A stretch of 64,000 nucleotides of DNA from Ziziphus jujuba (GCF_031755915.1 NC_083379.1:5033501-5097500), one strand, 5' to 3'. Positions 47,075-59,066 are shown, counted from the first letter of the stretch. Made by a program: numbers and translations. The notes: generated by a model from the sequence alone, not told the origin.

Positions 47075-47880
47075 TAGGACCTCCTACACTCTCAAAAAAT
47101 CACCACACCACCAGGCCAAATGACTTACATGTATTGATACAGCAAAAACTGTTTAATATGGTGTTAGCCGACGTATTATTTAAATAATGCATTGCCAAAT
47201 AGATGAACAGGCAATGCATTCTTCAACAAATGCGTCGCCTATTCTTTTTTTAAAATTTTTTTTTAAACATTTAAAAATAAATAAAATCAAAATAGGGCTC
47301 TAACAAAAATTGAACCCAGGACCTCCTACACTCTCAGGAAATCACCACACCACTAGGCCAAATGACATATATGTACTGATACAGCAAAAACTAGTTAATA
47401 TAGTGTTAGGCGCCGCATTATGTTAAGAATGCGTCGCCAAATAGATGAACAGGCGACACATTCTTCAACAAATGCGTCGCCTGTTCTTTTTTTTTTTTCA
47501 ATTTTTTTATTTAAATATTTTAAAAAAATAAAATCAAAATAGGACCATAATAAGAATTGAACCCAAGACCTTTTACACTATCCAGAAATCACCACACCAC
47601 TAGGCCAAATGACTTGTATGTACTAATACAACAAAACTAGCTAATATAGTGTTAGGCGACGCATTATTTTAACAATGCATCGTCAAATAGATGAACAGGC
47701 GACGCATTCTGCGACAAATGCTTCGCTTTTTTTTTTTTCAATTTTTTTGTTTAAACATTTAAAAAAAAATCAAAATAGGATCATAACATGAACTGAACCT
47801 AGGACCTCCTATACTCTCAAGAAATCACTACACCATCAGGCCAAATCATTTGGATATAATAATACAACAAGAACTAGCTA

Positions 47881-49110
47881 GTATAGTTTTAGACGACGCA
47901 GTCTTTTAAGAAAGAGTCGCTAAATAGACTAAAAGGCGACGCATTTGTAAACAACTGCGTCGCCGGTTCACCCAACCAATTTTTAACTTTTTTTTCAATT
48001 TGAAAGTTATTTTTAGTAATTTTTTAGTTTTGCAAATATGCTTTTTTTTTTCTTAATTTGTAGATGACCAATCAACAAAACTAATTAAAGATTAAAAAAA
48101 GAAAATGAAATAGGCGACGTGTTTAATGGAATTGCGTTGCCTGTTCCTTCAATTATTATTTTTTTTTATAAAAAAAAGCAATTTAATAGACTTTCAATTT
48201 TTAAAAACAAGTAAACTATCAATGACCACAAACACATGAAAGTTAAGCTCATTTAACATACTTATCTAGATAAATTGGTCAATAAATGCTTGTTGAATTA
48301 GAATTCTATATTCGGTACCCTATCTCAAATTAGGTCTTGAGATATTTTGTGCCTCGTCTATACAAATATATGTATAACTGAGAAGAGCATTGACAAAACT
48401 ATTTTCTATTTTTAGATCAATAGAATTTATGTTCATTGGATTGCTACATGAATATATTTGTAGATGAACAATTAAAAAATTATTTAAAGATTATAAAGAA
48501 AATATAAAAAAATGAAACAGGCGTCTCTTTTCAACCATAATACGTCGCTTGATCCCAAAATTCAAGAACAGGCGACCCTTCTTGAAGAGAATACGTCACC
48601 TGTTCTCTGAATTAAAAAAGCAAAATTTTTGAAATACATGCAAATTTTATAAAGAATAAAGGTGTACTTGAAAAACAGAAAAATAAACAGCAATTGGGAG
48701 AAAAGGCGCGTTCTTGCCATTCTTTGAAAATTTTTGGTGCGTTTTAAAATTTTTATGCGCTTTTTTGAATCCATTTTTTTTTTAAAAACTACATCAAATA
48801 CACTACCTAATCGATATTAGATTTGGAAGCAATTTAAGAGAGACTTGAAGAGTGAGATATTTCAGGTTTCATTTTTCATTTGCCTGCGTTGTCATCGGCC
48901 GAGAAGCTGGATTTCTTTGTGTCTCCCTCGTGATTTTTTGGTTTTCTTCTTTCTTTGTCTCCATCGTTTAGGTGAGTTTCTTTTTTCTTGACATGAGGTG
49001 GGTTGTTTTTTTTTTTTTTCATTTTAACAGCAGCTTAGGTTCATTGGGTTTTATTAATCTTACTTTTGTATAAATTATGTTTGTGATATTGCTTGACATT
49101 ATTTTACTAA
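47881..49110. other. CACTA interior, no intact gene
   Basis: Diverging array-like hairpin motifs (47890-48600) give way to unique AT-rich sequence. The stretch at about 48880-48970 is less AT-rich and ends with GTGAG after TTTAG, looking like a leader with a splice donor for the transposon gene. An AG precedes the remnant exon at 49111. Confidence 0.45.
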
Positions 49111-49308
49111 GTTCAACAAGTATTTTATGTTGAAGATCAACTTGATTCAAGATGGTCTATTGTTTTACCTTCACCACTACATTGTACTTTTGTTGAAGAA
49201 GATGTTCTTGGAGATACAAAGATGGCTCACAATCCATTTGTCATATAGTTGCCAAGTATCAATAAACATGATAATGAGGATGAATGTGAGAGTGACTATG
49301 TTTTATAA
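49111..49308 (+). pseudogene. CACTA transposase-associated (DUF4216-like) exon remnant
   Basis: The frame starting at 49111 reads VQQVFYVEDQLDSRWSIVLP, a block characteristic of the C-terminal part of plant CACTA TNP2-type proteins (VFYVxDPxDxRWSVVL). It continues through an acidic tail to TAA at 49306-49308. One in-frame TAG (49240s) and the missing upstream domains show it is dead. It lies on the plus strand inside the CACTA and sets the element's orientation. Confidence 0.6.
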
Positions 49309-49772
49309 TGACTGTGAGAGGAGAAATGTGCCTCGTCAAATCTTAAGATTAATGGTAATATTCTTTAAATTTTCATTTACTAAATTACAAATTTAATAAT
49401 GATTAATATTTTATTTATTTTGCATAAGTTCTAATAACTTTTTTAATGTTTCCATATGCAGTATGAGGATGTAATATCGTCAACAAGAGGATGTCAACTT
49501 CCATCTCAATGAATATGCATTCATGGAAGTTTAATTAATACTAAATTTGTTATGAAAAATACAATAGCTTACAAATTATGTAAAAATATGTCAATGAGAT
49601 GATATTTAATTTATTTGATAATTAATTTGTTATGACAAAATATTTATTTAAAATTTTTGCATTCTATTTATTTTGGATGAAGCTAGTTTTCGTTTTTTTG
49701 TATTTTAATTATTTTTATATTTTTACTATTTTAATCACTTTTCACAAAATTTAAAAAAATTAAAAAAAAGGG

Positions 49773-50110
49773 CGAAGCATTAACAAATAATGCGTTGCTA
49801 AAAGTATGGATGCGTCGTTAAATAGGTGACTCTGTTAATGCATCGCTAAATAGGCGATTCTACTAATGCGTCGCTAAATAGTCAACTCTATTAATGCGTC
49901 GCTAAATAGGCGACTCTATTAATGTGTTGCTAAATAGTCACTTTATTAATACGTCGCTAAATAGGCAACTCTACTAATACGTCGCTAAATAGTTAACTCT
50001 ATTAATGCGTCGCTAAATAGGTGATTCTATTAATGCATTGCTAAAAGTCAATATGCATCGCTAAAAACTCAAAGATAGGCGACTTTCATACTGCGTCGCT
50101 TGTTGTCTTA
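49773..50110. repeat. Subterminal repeats of CACTA right end
   Basis: About ten copies of an approximately 36-bp unit built on AATGCGTCGCTAAATAGG and CGACTCTATT. Such direct subterminal motifs are the usual transposase-binding sites of En/Spm elements. Single-base changes (GCATCG, ACGTCG, GTGTTG) look like CpG decay. Confidence 0.75.
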
Positions 50111-50211
50111 TAGATTTAGCGACAGGATGTTAGGCGACACCGTGCGATATGTCGTTATTTATTTTGTGTAATGCATTTATTGTGTAATTTATCAACGCGA
50201 TTCTAGTAGTG

Positions 50212-50530
50212 AATATAATGAAAAAAAAAAAAACCTTGTTTGTCTAAGGCCCACGTCATAAACAGCAGCCACTTTTTCCAACAGACTTTGCAGCCTTTTT
50301 TTTAATTAAGTAATTTTCATTAATTTATCAAACCAAATAATACTATTCAATATCTTAGGTGAATGAACCATAATTATTTGATTTATTTGTACCAGTATTG
50401 GTTTTTTTATTGATTTATATAGTAGGATTCTTGAACATGCTCTTTATAATAATTTAGTTTGACAATTGGACTGAAGGATCAAATCTCTTTAAAAGCTCAA
50501 TTGACTTATCCAGTTATTATTATTAATTAT
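50212..50530. other. End of duplication unit copy 2
   Basis: Aligns with about 9875-10215 of copy 1, starting with the second AAT of the CACTA target duplication. It contains no gene. Confidence 0.7.
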
Positions 50531-51032
50531 TGTAACAATCCGTCCCGAAGTACACCGGAAATATTCCAACTTTGACCGACGTGACCGTTGACTATTGAAT
50601 TTGACCGTTGACCGCAAGGGTCAAAAGTTGACTTTTTGACTCGGATGGAATTCTAGGTTGACTGGGGTACCGTTACGAAGTAAACGTTGGCACGAGTTCG
50701 TGGACTAGTAGCACATCGAAAATGGAGCTACGGTTTGAAAGTTATGAGCAAAACAAGTTGAGGTCCAAACTGTCCAAGGGGTGCCGGAGTTGACTTTTTA
50801 TTCATGCAAAGTTGAGCTTTGACTCATGCATGGTTGTGAAGTACTCATCGATACGAGTCCGTAGACTAGCGGCACATCCGATTTGGACATGTGGGTTGAA
50901 AGATATGGACCTGTAGAGTTTTTCAAATACTGTATTATTTTAATATTATTTTTAAACGTGTAACAATGTGCCACGTGTGACTTAATAAATGTGACCATGT
51001 GTCACCATGGTGAGATGCCACATGTCAACCAT
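50531..51032 (+). mobile_element. LTR 5' fragment (host of nested insertions)
   Basis: Begins TGTAACAATCCGTCCCG and aligns with the first 500 bp of 13626-16541. It is interrupted by the minus LTR at 51033, resumes at 53900, and is interrupted again at 54206. Its remainder must lie beyond the window. Confidence 0.8.
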
Positions 51033-53899
51033 TGTCAGGACCCGTCCAAGACTCCCTCCCGGAACCCTAGACAAGCCTTGATCCTAGGAAAATACCACCG
51101 AACCTTCCAACAGAAAATCCGGCAGCACCTCCACTAAGGGGTAGGACTAACCAAAAATTTCCTGCACTGAAAACACACTTCTATATTCATCCCCTTATTT
51201 CTCCCACAATACTACAAATTGATTCCACAAATTTCAGCACTTCAAAAATAACAGCAACTCAATGTATAAATAATAACTACACGTTCAATACAGTATACAG
51301 AGCGTTATACAGATAAATGTGGAATTTATACAATGACAGATAAGAAGTAATACAGGATGGAGAGGAAAAAGGGAAGAAATACTTCTTGGACTTTCGGCAA
51401 CGAACTGAGACGTTGGGCTCGCCCCGGACAATCAACGTCTCCTAACCTGGACCTAGGGGAACGGAATTTAAAAACGTGAGATGCTAATCATCTCAGTGAG
51501 TGACCCTATCTACTGTACACCTTTAATATTAATAATATACCAAATAAAGGGATTTAATTAATCAATACCGAACAATTAAATAAATAAACAATTGAGGTAA
51601 CAATTTCTCTCAAAACATTCACTATTCACTCCGTTGGAAATGTTTCCCTTTTTAAAATATTTTCACAAAACCCGATATTCGTACCTCTCGAAAACCAAGG
51701 GATCAAATAATTTAATAAATAACAAATAAATAAATACCCCAAATATAAATAAACTGCAATAAATTATAATAAATAATTTGTACTCTTTGGGGTTTGAAAT
51801 TTCTATCCGAAAAATTTGTACTTGACGCACCACACCATATACCAGTGATGCCCTCCGATACCCAGCGTCCCGAGCACCGACTGGCGGGGAGATTAAAGAG
51901 AGAAACTTGCAAACGGCACTTCGGCGTCCCGACAGTACCGCTGCTGAAACCATCATCCCGGCCAAGGAGGGGGGCGGCTATGTGCACTATATAAGACTTG
52001 CCTGCCCACGGTCCAATGGCAACTCACGGGAGAAATAATAATACTTGCGCGCTGAACCATATATACATATACCAGAACACCAATACTGTATGAATGCGTC
52101 TAAAATAATTGTTATACCAACCGTACCGTTTTCCAAAATTACCGTGGAAAATATACCAAATTTTCACACTTACCATCCCACATATTTTTATTCAACAAAC
52201 CGGTATGAAAATATCGATAACGGATAAAAATAATTTTCCTCGCAACACGCGGTTCAACAAATAATATACCACGGGCATAATTATGAAAATTAAACCACCA
52301 ACTTGAACAAATAATTTTCTTAAAATATTCCAACCAATTATGCCCAAAAATAATATAAAATCCAAACACAACGATTTACTGAAAATACTTGCTCATGTGT
52401 AATAAATACCATTTAATCGCAATAATAAAAATCAGGGATTTCTTAATAACCCAAAAATTCCATTTAGCACCAATGGGTAAATATATATAAATAATATTTT
52501 TTCCGATTATATTTAAAGTACACCACATGAGCATAACTGCAGATATCAAATTACACCACATAAATATAATTAATTGCCCAAAACAGTTTTCAAGGTGGGT
52601 CATTCACTTGGAGCACGCAATTAAACCATGATCCACCATGGGATCAATTCCACGACTCACCGATGCTCCTAAAACACAATTCACACACAGTCAAATAAAT
52701 TAATATTTTATTCGGGTAAATAATACCCGGTATCCGGGGGGTCAAACACAAACGTTATCCAAAATAGTCGAATAATATACCGAATCGAAGCTTGAGCGAC
52801 GAGGATTACAAATCCGGTCTCCATCGACCCCAATTCCGCCGGAGGTGGCCGGAAAGCTTCGGCCGTATTTAAACTTGAGGGATCTCTCAAACGCTGGGGA
52901 TTTTGGGCAATCTAACCCCGGAAATGGACTCAGAGGGGTCAAAAATGGTGGAATAGAGGTATGGGTCAGGCTGGGTTGGTCGAAAACGGCGAGAATCGCC
53001 GGAAAAACTTAATCGGCCGCCGCCGACTTCACGGGCCCGATCTGGGCGCGTCCGGCGGCGACTAGCCGGGAAAATTGGAGGTTGAGGTCGCGGGGAGCTA
53101 GGATTCACCGGTGGCCGGCGCGTGTGGCTCTTCGGCGACTGAAATCCTGCCAAAAGGCCGGTCAAAGAGAGAGGGGGAGAGAGTCAAAGGAGAGAGAGAG
53201 AGGGAGAATTCTTGCTGGTTTTTTGACCGGCTCGGGGAAGAAGGAGAAGGGAAGAAAAGGAAAAGAAAAGAGAAGAAGGTGTTTTCCCACGTGGGGAAAA
53301 GAAAAGAAAAAGAAAAAGAAAAAGAAAAGAAGAAAAAAAAAAGAAAATAAAATAAAAATAATTAAATAATATTATTACATAAAATAATAATAAAATAATA
53401 TGATATTATACATGGTTGACATGTGGCACCTCACTATGGTGACACATTGTCACATTTATTTAGTCACATGTGGTAAATCGTTACGCGTTTAAAAATAATA
53501 TTAAAATAACACAGTATTTAAAAACTCTACAGGTCCATAACTTTCAAACCACATGTCCAAATCAGACGTGCCGCTAGTCTACGGACTCGTATCAACGAGC
53601 ACTTCACAACCATGCATGAGTCAATGCTCAACTTTGCATGAATAAAGAGTCAACTCCGGCACCCCTTGGACAGTTTGGACCTCAATTTGTTTTGCTCATA
53701 ACTTTCAAACCGTAGCTCCGTTTTCAACGTGCTACTAGTCTACGAACTTGTGCCAATGTGTACTTCGTAACGGTACCTCAGTCAACCTAAAATTCCAATC
53801 GGGTCAAAAAGTTAACTTTTGACCCCTTCAGTCAACGGTCAACAGTCAACCTCGGTCAACGTGCAAAAATTCCGACATGGTTCGGGACGGGGTGTTACA
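51033..53899 (-). mobile_element. Solo LTR, minus orientation, clean 5-bp TSD
   Basis: Complete LTR from TGTCAGGACCCG to GGGGTGTTACA (plus strand), 2867 bp, with perfect target duplication ACCAT (51028-51032 and 53900-53904). Removing it and one ACCAT restores the continuous sequence seen in the LTR at about 14115. The open frames on both strands are compositional. Confidence 0.9.
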
Positions 53900-54205
53900 A
53901 CCATGCTTAATACCATATTATTTTATTATTGTTATTTTATATAATAATATTATTTTTAATATTATTTAATTATTTTATTTTATTTTTATTTCTTTTCTTT
54001 TTTCTTTTTTTTCTTTTCCCCCACGTGGGAAAAAAAGGGCCACGGGCCCCTCTTTTCTTTCTTCTTCTTCTTCTTCCTTCTTCTCCTACTTTCTTTATTT
54101 TTCTCCCTCCCGCCGATACATCTCTCTCCCTGTTGCACATTTTCCGGCCACCGGAAGGAGTCACACGCCGACCGACGTGAAAGCCTGCAGCTGGGCGACA
54201 CCGGC
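53900..54205 (+). mobile_element. LTR fragment, continuation of 50531-51032
   Basis: Continues the plus LTR after the nested solo LTR (ACCATGCTTAATACC onward), including the C/T-rich tract. It stops at GACACCGGC, where the full-length gypsy element begins. Confidence 0.8.
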
Positions 54206-57200
54206 TGTCAGGACCCGCCCAGAATTCCTTCCCCGGAACCCTAGACAAGCCCTAATCCCAGGAAAATACCACCGAACCTTCCAACGGAAAATCCGGCAGC
54301 ACCTCCCCTAAGGGTAGGACTTACCAAAAATTACCTGCACTGAAAACACACTTCTATACTCATCCCCTTATTCCTCCCGCAAAACTACAAATTGATTCCA
54401 CAAATTTACAGCACTTCACAACGATAACGGTAAACCAATGCATAAATAAAACATAAGTGTCCAAATAGTATACAGAGCTTTAGGAAGTGCTATTCAACAG
54501 AAATACAACAAAGATGAAAGAAATAATACAACTGAAAGGAATGAATACAAAAGTAATTCTCGAAACACGATAGCGGCGGAGAACTGGCTCGCCCCGGAAG
54601 AACGTCTATCACCCCTTGCACCTAAGGGAACGGAATTTAAAAACGTGAGATGCTAATCATCTCAATGAGTGACCCTAGCTACTGAACACTTTTAATAATA
54701 ATAATAATAATAATATAACAAATAAGTGAATTGAATTAATACCAACAATTAATAAATAAATAATAATAACAGTTGGAAATAATAATTTCCCTCAAAACTC
54801 TCACCAATCATTCCGTTGGAAATGTTCCCTTTTTAAAACGATTTCACAAAACCCGATAGTCGTACTTCCCGAAAACCAAGGGATCAAACATTTGATAAAC
54901 AATAAATAAATAAATACCCCAATATATAATTAAAATATAATTAATTATAATAAATCATTTTTGAACACCTTTGGGGTTTGAAACTTTATTTGAAAATTTA
55001 CACTTGACGCATCACACCATATACCGGTGATGCCCTCCGATACCCAGCATCCTGAGCACCAACTGGCGGGGAGATTAAAGAGAGAAACTTGCAAACGGCA
55101 CTTCGGCGTCCCGACAGTACCGCTGCAGAAACCATCATCCCGGCCAAGGAGGGGGGCGGCTGTGGCCAATAACAAACTTGCCTGCCCACGGTCCAATGGC
55201 AACTCACGGGAGACATATTACTTGCGCGGTAAATCACATTTACATATACCAGAACACCAATACTGTATGAATGCGTCTAAAATAATTATTTAATCAACCG
55301 TACCGTTCTTTCCAAAATTACCGTGGGAAATATATATTAAATTTTCACACTTACCATCCCACATATTTTCATTTAACAAACCGGTACGAACATCGATAAT
55401 AAATAAAACCATAATTTTTCTCGAAATACGAGGTTCAACAAATAAATACCGTGGGCATAACTATAAATTTAAACCACCATTTTAAACAAATATTTTCATA
55501 AAATATTTAAACCAATTATGCCAAAAAATAATACTTAAAACCACGTACGATTATTACTGAAATATACTTTGCTCATGCGTAATAAATAAATGAAATCACA
55601 ATAAAACCATAATTAAATTGTACCACATGAGCATAATTTAAATACCAATTAAACACCAATTAAACATAATTAATTGCCCAAAATATTTTTAAAGGTGGGT
55701 CACTCACCTTAAGCGCGTAAATCAGCTAAGATCCTCCACAGGATCAACTCCACTACTCGTATGCGCACCTAAAACATCCACAGTACAACAACCAATATAT
55801 TAATATTTTAATCGGGTAACTCCCAATTGGGTACTCGGGGAGCGAACACAAACGACAACTAAAAGTTATGAGTTATATACAGAATCGAAACTTGAGTGAT
55901 GAGGATCACGGATTCGGTCTTACTTTCCGGAGATCGGACCCGAGGTGGCCGGAATCTCGCCGAAAAGCTTTCGGGTTTCGACTCCTCAATTCTCCCAAAC
56001 CATCGCGAATTGGCGGAAAAGGATGCCAGATTCGGGTTCAGGAGGTTGGACACAGTGGACAAGGACCGGCGGTGCAACTGGGTACTGGCCAGAACAGTAA
56101 CTTCCGGCGAGCCGCCGCGGTCACCGGCAACGGTCATCGGCGGCGGCGCATGCGGCCTCCGTTTTCCTCACCGCCGGTCCCGTTGGATTGCTCTCCCCAT
56201 GATCTACAAATCTGCAAAAAATCACAGCCAACGGCCACCGCACGCGCCGCCACTGGCGATGGTTGCCGGTGACCGCGGCAGCTCGCCGGAAGTTACTGCT
56301 CCGGCGAGTACCCAGTCTTCCGGCCGGCTCCAGTCCACTGTGTTCGACCTCCTAAACCTGAATCCGGCATCCGTTTCCGCCAATTCGCGACGGTTTGGGA
56401 GAATTGCGGAGCCGAAACCCGAAAAGCTTTCCGGCGAGATTCCGACCCCGTCGGGTCCGATCACCTGAAAGTAAGACCGAATCAGTGATCCTCATCACTC
56501 AAGCTTCGATTCGGTATATAACTCATAATCTTTATTTATCGTTTGGTGTTCGCTCCCCGGGTACCCATTTGGGAATTACCCGAATAAAATATTAATATTT
56601 TTGGTTGGTACACTGTGGTTGTTTAGGTGCGCGTACGAGTGGCGGAGTTGATCCCGAGGAGGATCTTAGTTGATTTACGCGCTCAAGGTGAGTGACCCAC
56701 CTTTAAAAATTATTTTGGGCAATTAATTATGTTTAATTGGTATTTAAATTGGTATTTAAATTAGACTCATGTGGTGTGATTTAATTATGGTTTTATTGTG
56801 GTTTAACTTATTAATTGTACATGGTTTTAAGTAATATTTTTTGGGCATAATTGGGTTAAATATTTTATGAAAATATTTGTTTAAATTTTATAAATTATGC
56901 CCGTGGTATTTTTATGGTTGCATCTCGTACTTCGAGAAAATTGTGGTTTGTTGGTTATCAATGTTTCGTACCGGTTTATTAAATAAAAATACGTGGGATG
57001 GTAAGTGTGAGAATTTAATGTATTTCCCACGGTAATTTTCGAAAACGGTACGGTTGGTTAATAATGTTTATTTTTAGACGCACTCATACAGTATTTGTGT
57101 TCTGGTGTATGGGGTATGGACACGTGGTAGCGCGCAGGTATTATGTGGTTTAGCGCGCGGTTATTACTTCACCCGGGAGTTGCCATTGGACCGTGGGCAG

Positions 57201-58188
57201 GCAAGTTTGTTATTGCGCACAGCCGCCCCCCTCCTTGGCCGGGTGATGGTTTCAGCAGCGGTACTGTCGGGATGCCAAAGTGCCGTTACAGGTTTCTCTC
57301 TTTAACCCCCCGCCAGTCGGTGCTCGGGATGCTGGGTATCGGAGGGCATCACCGGTATATGGTGTGGTGCGTCGGTGTAAATTGCAAATAATGTTTTAAA
57401 CCCCAAAGGTGTTCAAAGTTATTTACTATAATTTATTACATTTTAATTATATATTGGGGTATGTATTTATTTAATTATTGCTTATCAAATGGTTTAATCC
57501 CTTGGTTTTCAGGAGGTATGTACATTGGGTTTTGCGAAAAGGTTTTAAAAAGGAAACATTTCAAACGGAGCGATTGGTGAGAGTTTTGAGGGAAATTATT
57601 ATTTTCCAACAGTTATTATTATTATTTATTAATTGTTGGTATTTGTTCTATTCCTTAATTGCTAGTAATATTATTTTATTTTATTATCACTAAAGGTGTT
57701 CAGTAGTTAGAGTCACTCACTGAGATGATTAGCATCTCACACTCTTAAATTCCGTTCCCTTAGGTGCAAGTGGTGGTAGACGTTCTTCCGGAGCGAACCA
57801 AGTTTTCCGCTGCTGTTGTGTTTCGAGAAGTACTTCCGTACTCTTTCATTTCAGTGTATTATTTCTTTCAGCCTTGTTGTATTTCTGTTGATTAGCACTT
57901 CTTAAAGCTCTGTATACTATTGGAATACTTATGTTTTATTTATGCACTGGACTGTTGTTGTTTTTGAGAAGTGCTGAAATTTGTGGAACCAACTTGTAGT
58001 ACTGTGGGAGGAATAAGGGGACAATTATAGAAGTGCATTTTCAGTGCAGGGAATTTTGTGGTAAGTCCATCCTTTAGGGGAGGTTCTGCCGGATTTTCCA
58101 TAGGAGGGTCCGGTAGGGTTTCCCTGGGATCAGGGCTTGTCTAGGGTTCCGGTGGGGAAGTTTGGACGGGTCCTGACAGGGTGTTACA
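54206..58188 (-). mobile_element. 3' LTR with internal palindrome
   Basis: Starts TGTCAGGACCCGCCC and ends GGGTGTTACA (plus strand), 3983 bp against about 2.9 kb for other copies. Bases 54206 to about 56150 are a minus-oriented LTR end. About 56150-58178 are a plus-oriented LTR end finishing TCCTGACA. Ten bases of the minus LTR start (GGGTGTTACA) follow. The arms are inverted copies of about 2 kb, moderately diverged. Confidence 0.8.
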
Positions 58189-58189
58189 A

Positions 58190-58200
58190 CCTCCCCCCTT
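58190..58200 (-). other. Polypurine tract of gypsy element
   Basis: AAGGGGGGAGG on the minus strand, directly before the 3' LTR start TGTAACACCC. It is the expected plus-strand DNA primer for reverse transcription. Confidence 0.85.
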
Positions 58201-58204
58201 ATAA

Positions 58205-58577
58205 AAATTTTGTCCTCGAAATTCTGCACGTCACTGGAACAGATAAGGGTACTGATCAGGCATTTGCGCTTCGGGCTCCCACGTTGCTTCCTCGACTAAA
58301 TCCGCCATAAAACTTTAACTAGAGGAATAGTCTTGTTACGTAGCACCCGCTCCTCGCGATCCAAAATCTGCACTGGCTGCTCCACATACGAAAGATCTTC
58401 CCTTAATTCTATGTCAGGAGTCTCGAGTACGTGTGAGGGGTCTGCAATATACTTCCGTAGCATCGAAACATGAAACACGTTGTGCACTTGGGCTAGCTCT
58501 TCCGGTAGCGCCAACCTATAAGCCACAGGGCCAATCCTCTTCGTAATCTCGTAAGGCCTAATATAACGAGGACCCAA
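58205..58577 (-). pseudogene. Integrase C-terminus and chromodomain, frameshifted
   Basis: The first frame (58577-58296) carries the GPRYIRPYEI and VFHVSMLRKY blocks of the integrase C-terminal region and ends at the LVKVLWR start of the chromodomain. A small deletion shifts the frame, and EEATWEPE followed by DQYPYLF continues in another frame to a TGA at about 58224. The chromodomain would target integration to heterochromatin. Confidence 0.8.
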
Positions 58578-58610
58578 CTTACCTCGTCGATCAAAGCGTA
58601 CTACTCCTTT

Positions 58611-59060
58611 TTATGGAGATAACTTTAGGAATACCCAATCTCTTACTTCGAATTCCAAATCCTTCCTACGCACATCGGCGTAACTCTTCTGTCGATCTTG
58701 GGCAACCTTCAATCGGTCCTTAATGATCTTCACCTTGTCGAAGGTCATCCTTAAATACTCAGATTCAACCGCATTATTCGTTGCAAGGAGTCTCTCTTCT
58801 CCTACCTCACTCCAACACAGAGGTGTCCGACACTGCCTCCCATATAAAGCTTCATACGGGGACATCCCAATACTCGCCTGATAACTGTTGTTGTAGACAA
58901 ATTCTATCAATGGCAATTGTTCATCCCAGCTACTGCAAAATTGCATAACACAAGACCTTAGCATGTCTTCTAATGTCTGAATTGTGCGCTCAGCTTGTCC
59001 ATCAGATTGCGGGTGAAAAGCGGTGCTGTAGTTGAGTCTTGCTCTTAGTGCATCAGCCAA
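58611..59060 (-). pseudogene. Integrase core, second part
   Basis: Contains the catalytic-Glu region (STAFHPQSDGQAERTIQTLE) and the YGRQCRTPLCW block of gypsy integrases. An in-frame stop separates it from the first half at 59067-59414. Confidence 0.85.
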
Positions 59061-59066
59061 CTTCCG

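Larger units (their letters stand above)
41925..47880. repeat. ~245-bp tandem array, about 13 units, split by LTR
   Basis: Each unit has an inverted pair GGCGACGCATT...AATGCGTCGCC that can form a hairpin, a T-rich stretch, and a conserved block GAATTGAACCCAGGACCTCC ... CACCACACCACCAGGCCAAA. The GAATTGAACC starts fall near 41997, 42241, 42491, 42741, 42938, 43168, 43417, 43665, 43907, 44151, then (after the LTR) 47308, 47555 and 47792. Spacing is mostly 240-250, with shorter units near 42938 and 43168. The hairpin part uses the same GCGTCGC motif as the element's ends. Confidence 0.85.
41408..50211 (+). mobile_element. CACTA (En/Spm-like) transposon remnant, 8.8 kb
   Basis: The left end is CACTACGAGAAAATTGAT, and the right end read in reverse is CACTACTAGAATCGCG. 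A perfect 3-bp target duplication AAT flanks it (41405-41407, 50212-50214), and copy 1 shows the joined empty site near 9874. It contains GCGACGCA-type subterminal repeats at both ends, a ~245-bp tandem array, a solo LTR at 44162-47074 and a degraded transposase-associated exon at 49111-49308. No intact transposase is present, so it would depend on another element for movement. Confidence 0.88.
29543..50530. repeat. Segmental duplication unit, copy 2
   Basis: Second copy of 1912-10215, enlarged to about 21 kb. The first part is inverted (29543-30314) and the upright part runs from 30626. It carries the kinase pseudogene, F-box gene 2, the solo LTR at 37415-40318 and the CACTA at 41408-50211. 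It ends where an LTR inserted at 50531. Confidence 0.8.

Noticed and set aside
41925..47880. CRISPR-like regular repeat array
   Set aside because: The ~245-bp units, plant context and position inside a CACTA transposon exclude CRISPR. It is a transposon-internal satellite-like array.
49127..49396. 89-codon plus-strand frame in the CACTA
   Set aside because: It is out of frame with the recognisable transposase-associated block at 49111-49308.
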